NCBI GenBank assembly: GCA_022827165.1 | Contig: JAJDTN010000216.1 | Span: 1 to 15,236, forward strand | DNA length: 15,236 bases | Reading direction: 5' to 3' | Source: Candidatus Latescibacterota bacterium | GTDB taxonomy: Bacteria > Latescibacterota > UBA2968 > UBA8231 | In this document: positions 13,743 through 15,236 of the stretch, one piece after another | How positions within the stretch are numbered: position 1 is the stretch's first letter | Layout of the letters: each line of letters starts with the position of its first letter | Notes under the pieces: model-generated | What the model was told of the DNA's origin: nothing | The model's input: the letters and a program-made list of their open reading frames with translations, nothing else | Database searches by the model: none | Made by a program: the position numbers and the translations under genes

Positions 13743-14902
13743 GCGGCCCCGCGGGAGGACTTGAGCGCCGGATAGACCCCCGCGAGAAGGCAGAGAACCA
13801 CGACCGCCGCGGCGCTGCCGAGGAGGGTTTCCGGGGTCACGGCCACCACCGGTCCCGCCGGAACGAAGGTGAGGGTGGAGCGCACGACCCACTCGGCGGC
13901 CCCCCGCAGCGCCAGGGTGAGCCCCGCTCCGACGACGGCGCCGGCCAGGCTGAGCAGCAGGGACTCGGCCCAGACGAGCTGGAAGAGGGTCCAGCCCGGG
14001 CATCCCAGGGCCCGCAGCACCCCCATTTCCGGAGTCCGCTCGTTCACCGTGATCAGGGCGACACTGAAGACCCCCATGAGGGCGGCGACGAGGCAGACCG
14101 CCCCGAAGGCCAGCAGCAGGGCCCGCACCCCTCTCAGGATGTTGAGGATCGCACCCTGCACCTGGGACATGCGCACCACCTGCAGCGACGGAATGTCGTA
14201 CAGGCGATCGATGAAGGGGCCGGCATCGCCCATGTCGTGCAGGCGGATTCCGATCCCGGTGAGGCGGTCCCGCCGCTCGAACAGGTCCTGGCTCACCTCG
14301 AGGGGCAGGAAGACGGTTCCGTCGTCCTGGGTACCGAGCTTGTCGAGGATCCCCTGGACGCGGAAGGTCCGGTCCCTCACGCCGATGGTATCCCCGATTC
14401 CGAGGCGGCGGTACTCGGCGACGTTGAATCCGAGGATGGCCTCGTCGGCCAGGGCGCCGCTGAACCACTCCCCCCGCTGGAACCCGACGCCGGGTTTGAG
14501 CGCCAGAAAGCTCTCGTCGATTCCGACATGGAGCTGGTGGGAGCTGCCGCCGCGGTCGGGAACGGCCTGCATGAAGAACCGCGTCGCGTCCTTCACCTCG
14601 GGCTGCTCCACGATGTGGCGGTACACCTCCTCGCGGATGTACATCGGAATCGACCCTCCGCGCAGGATCAGGGTCGCCGCCTCGTGAGGGCATCCCTTCC
14701 CCGTCACGAGGATCTGGTAGCCCATGGAGTCGATGTTGTGGTCGAGGGATTGCCGGTAGCCGGCCTGGAAGCCGAGAATGCCGGCCACCAGCGCGGTGGC
14801 GAGCCCCACCGCGGCGATGGTGAGGAGGGTCCGGGTCTTGTGAAAGGCCAGGCCCTGGAAGGCCCAGGAGGCGGTCATCCGCAACCGTCGGGCGGAACCC
14901 AT
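13739..14902 (-). CDS. ABC transporter permease, MacB/FtsX type
   Basis: A 387-residue permease with the standard FtsX-MacB layout. One membrane segment sits near the N-terminus (~26-46). A large extracytoplasmic domain spans ~48-250, and three segments follow at ~260-285, ~305-332 and ~358-380. The coupling-helix region NERTPEMGVLRALG (287-300) is typical of the family. The periplasmic domain has the motif GKGCPHEAATLILRGG with Cys71 near its start, which I take as a possible metal or redox site. The ATG at 14900-14902 is preceded by AGGAG at a good distance. It lies 9 bp after the DUF4920-like gene and overlaps the ATPase start. It pairs with the ATPase; substrate unknown. Confidence 0.93.
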   Translation of the reverse strand: MGSARRLRMTASWAFQGLAFHKTRTLLTIAAVGLATALVAGILGFQAGYRQSLDHNIDSMGYQILVTGKGCPHEAATLILRGGSIPMYIREEVYRHIVEQPEVKDATRFFMQAVPDRGGSSHQLHVGIDESFLALKPGVGFQRGEWFSGALADEAILGFNVAEYRRLGIGDTIGVRDRTFRVQGILDKLGTQDDGTVFLPLEVSQDLFERRDRLTGIGIRLHDMGDAGPFIDRLYDIPSLQVVRMSQVQGAILNILRGVRALLLAFGAVCLVAALMGVFSVALITVNERTPEMGVLRALGCPGWTLFQLVWAESLLLSLAGAVVGAGLTLALRGAAEWVVRSTLTFVPAGPVVAVTPETLLGSAAAVVVLCLLAGVYPALKSSRGAA

Positions 14903-14911
14903 GCTCCTCCC

Positions 14912-15236
14912 CTACTTCACCACGAGTCCCACGGCGCGGATGGCGAGGTCCGGCCGCTCTCCCACGAGCCGGCCCGCGAGGATCGCCCTCTTGCCCTCGA
15001 TTCCCGCCGCTACGGTGAACTCCGCTCCCCCCCTCAGATCGACAAAGATCTCCACCGGCTCCTCCCCCGTGAGATCGCGCAGGGTGAACCAGCAGCCATC
15101 CGACCGGCAGACCGTGCCGATGGTGCCCGAGACGGTGATCGGCTCCTCGCGCTTGGCGGGGAGATCCGCCATCAGGTCCTTCAGGGGGATGGCAGAGGAC
15201 TCGTCCACCGCCGCGCCGTACGCCCTTGATCCTCCA
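14912..15236 (-). CDS. DUF4920-like OB-fold protein, 5' end outside window
   Basis: The C-terminal ~108 residues of a protein whose frame stays open to the right edge, so the first start inside the window (GTG, 15206-15208) is probably not the real one. The sequence fits the DUF4920 OB-fold family: AYGAAVDES and IPLKDLMAD, then VSGTIGTVCRSDGCWFTL, and further strands VEIFVDLRGG and KRAILAGRLVG. The conserved VCxxxGCW motif resembles that of DUF4920 proteins, which are usually secreted or lipoproteins and of unknown role; a signal peptide would lie upstream, out of view. The two cysteines might bind a metal or form a disulfide. The gene ends 9 bp before the permease, so it opens, or is early in, this operon. 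Confidence 0.7.
   Translation of the reverse strand, partial: GGSRAYGAAVDESSAIPLKDLMADLPAKREEPITVSGTIGTVCRSDGCWFTLRDLTGEEPVEIFVDLRGGAEFTVAAGIEGKRAILAGRLVGERPDLAIRAVGLVVK

Noticed and set aside
13065..14693. Long minus-strand frame that would fuse ~317 extra residues to the ATPase
   Set aside because: The extra part is Arg/Pro/Gly-rich, a frame-shifted reading of the permease gene. The GTG at 13742 overlaps the permease stop and starts exactly at the ABC domain.
1..15236. CRISPR arrays, insertion sequences, phage genes or replication origins
   Set aside because: No regularly spaced non-coding repeats, no transposase or integrase motifs and no DnaA-box clusters were seen on either strand. The only regular repeats are coding ones.

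Overview
This is a GC-rich, densely packed stretch of bacterial chromosome. Every protein gene I can support lies on the minus strand, and the only plus-strand gene is a tRNA-Lys. The mixture of scpA-scpB-pseudouridine synthase-cmk, a lone gcvH, an A/P-rich TPR protein, and FG-GAP/ASPIC-UnbV plus OPT-like/DUF6785 proteins suggests a Gram-negative-type (diderm), non-proteobacterial lineage. Eisenbacteria, Krumholzibacteriota, Gemmatimonadota, Acidobacteriota or Planctomycetota would all fit; this is inferred from gene content, and no marker here fixes the phylum. Many genes start with GTG or TTG, and three gene junctions are 4-bp GTGA stop/start overlaps.

Region A (1-5097, read right to left) is housekeeping. 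A TPR protein and elongation factor P (efp) form one unit behind a good sigma70-like promoter at 5183-5211. The glycine cleavage H protein (gcvH) follows with its own plausible promoter. Next come an HNH endonuclease, the condensin accessory genes scpA and scpB, an RluB/RsuA-type 23S/16S rRNA pseudouridine synthase, and the start of cytidylate kinase (cmk), which runs off the left edge. The last five genes are coupled by overlaps or very short gaps.

Region B (5098-5502) holds divergent promoters, tRNA-Lys(CUU) at 5336-5411 with an encoded CCA, and a 12-bp GC-rich hairpin. The hairpin lies between the tRNA and the end of the next, convergent operon.

Region C (5503-15236, read right to left) is a six-gene unit with almost no spacing. 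In transcription order it encodes a DUF4920-like OB-fold protein (cut by the right edge), a MacB/FtsX-type ABC permease, its ATPase, and a large predicted lipoprotein with TPR and FG-GAP repeats and an ASPIC/UnbV C-terminus. Two large polytopic membrane proteins then follow: an OPT-like transporter carrying a Cys/His finger and a large hydrophilic insert with FN3-like and Ca-binding-like segments, and a DUF6785-type protein. The two membrane proteins share a DRExLx[FY]P motif and look like distant paralogues, so they may form a heteromeric transporter. The joint organisation suggests one envelope-associated transport system with metal- and calcium-binding parts. I know of no description of it, and this is the most interesting part of the window.
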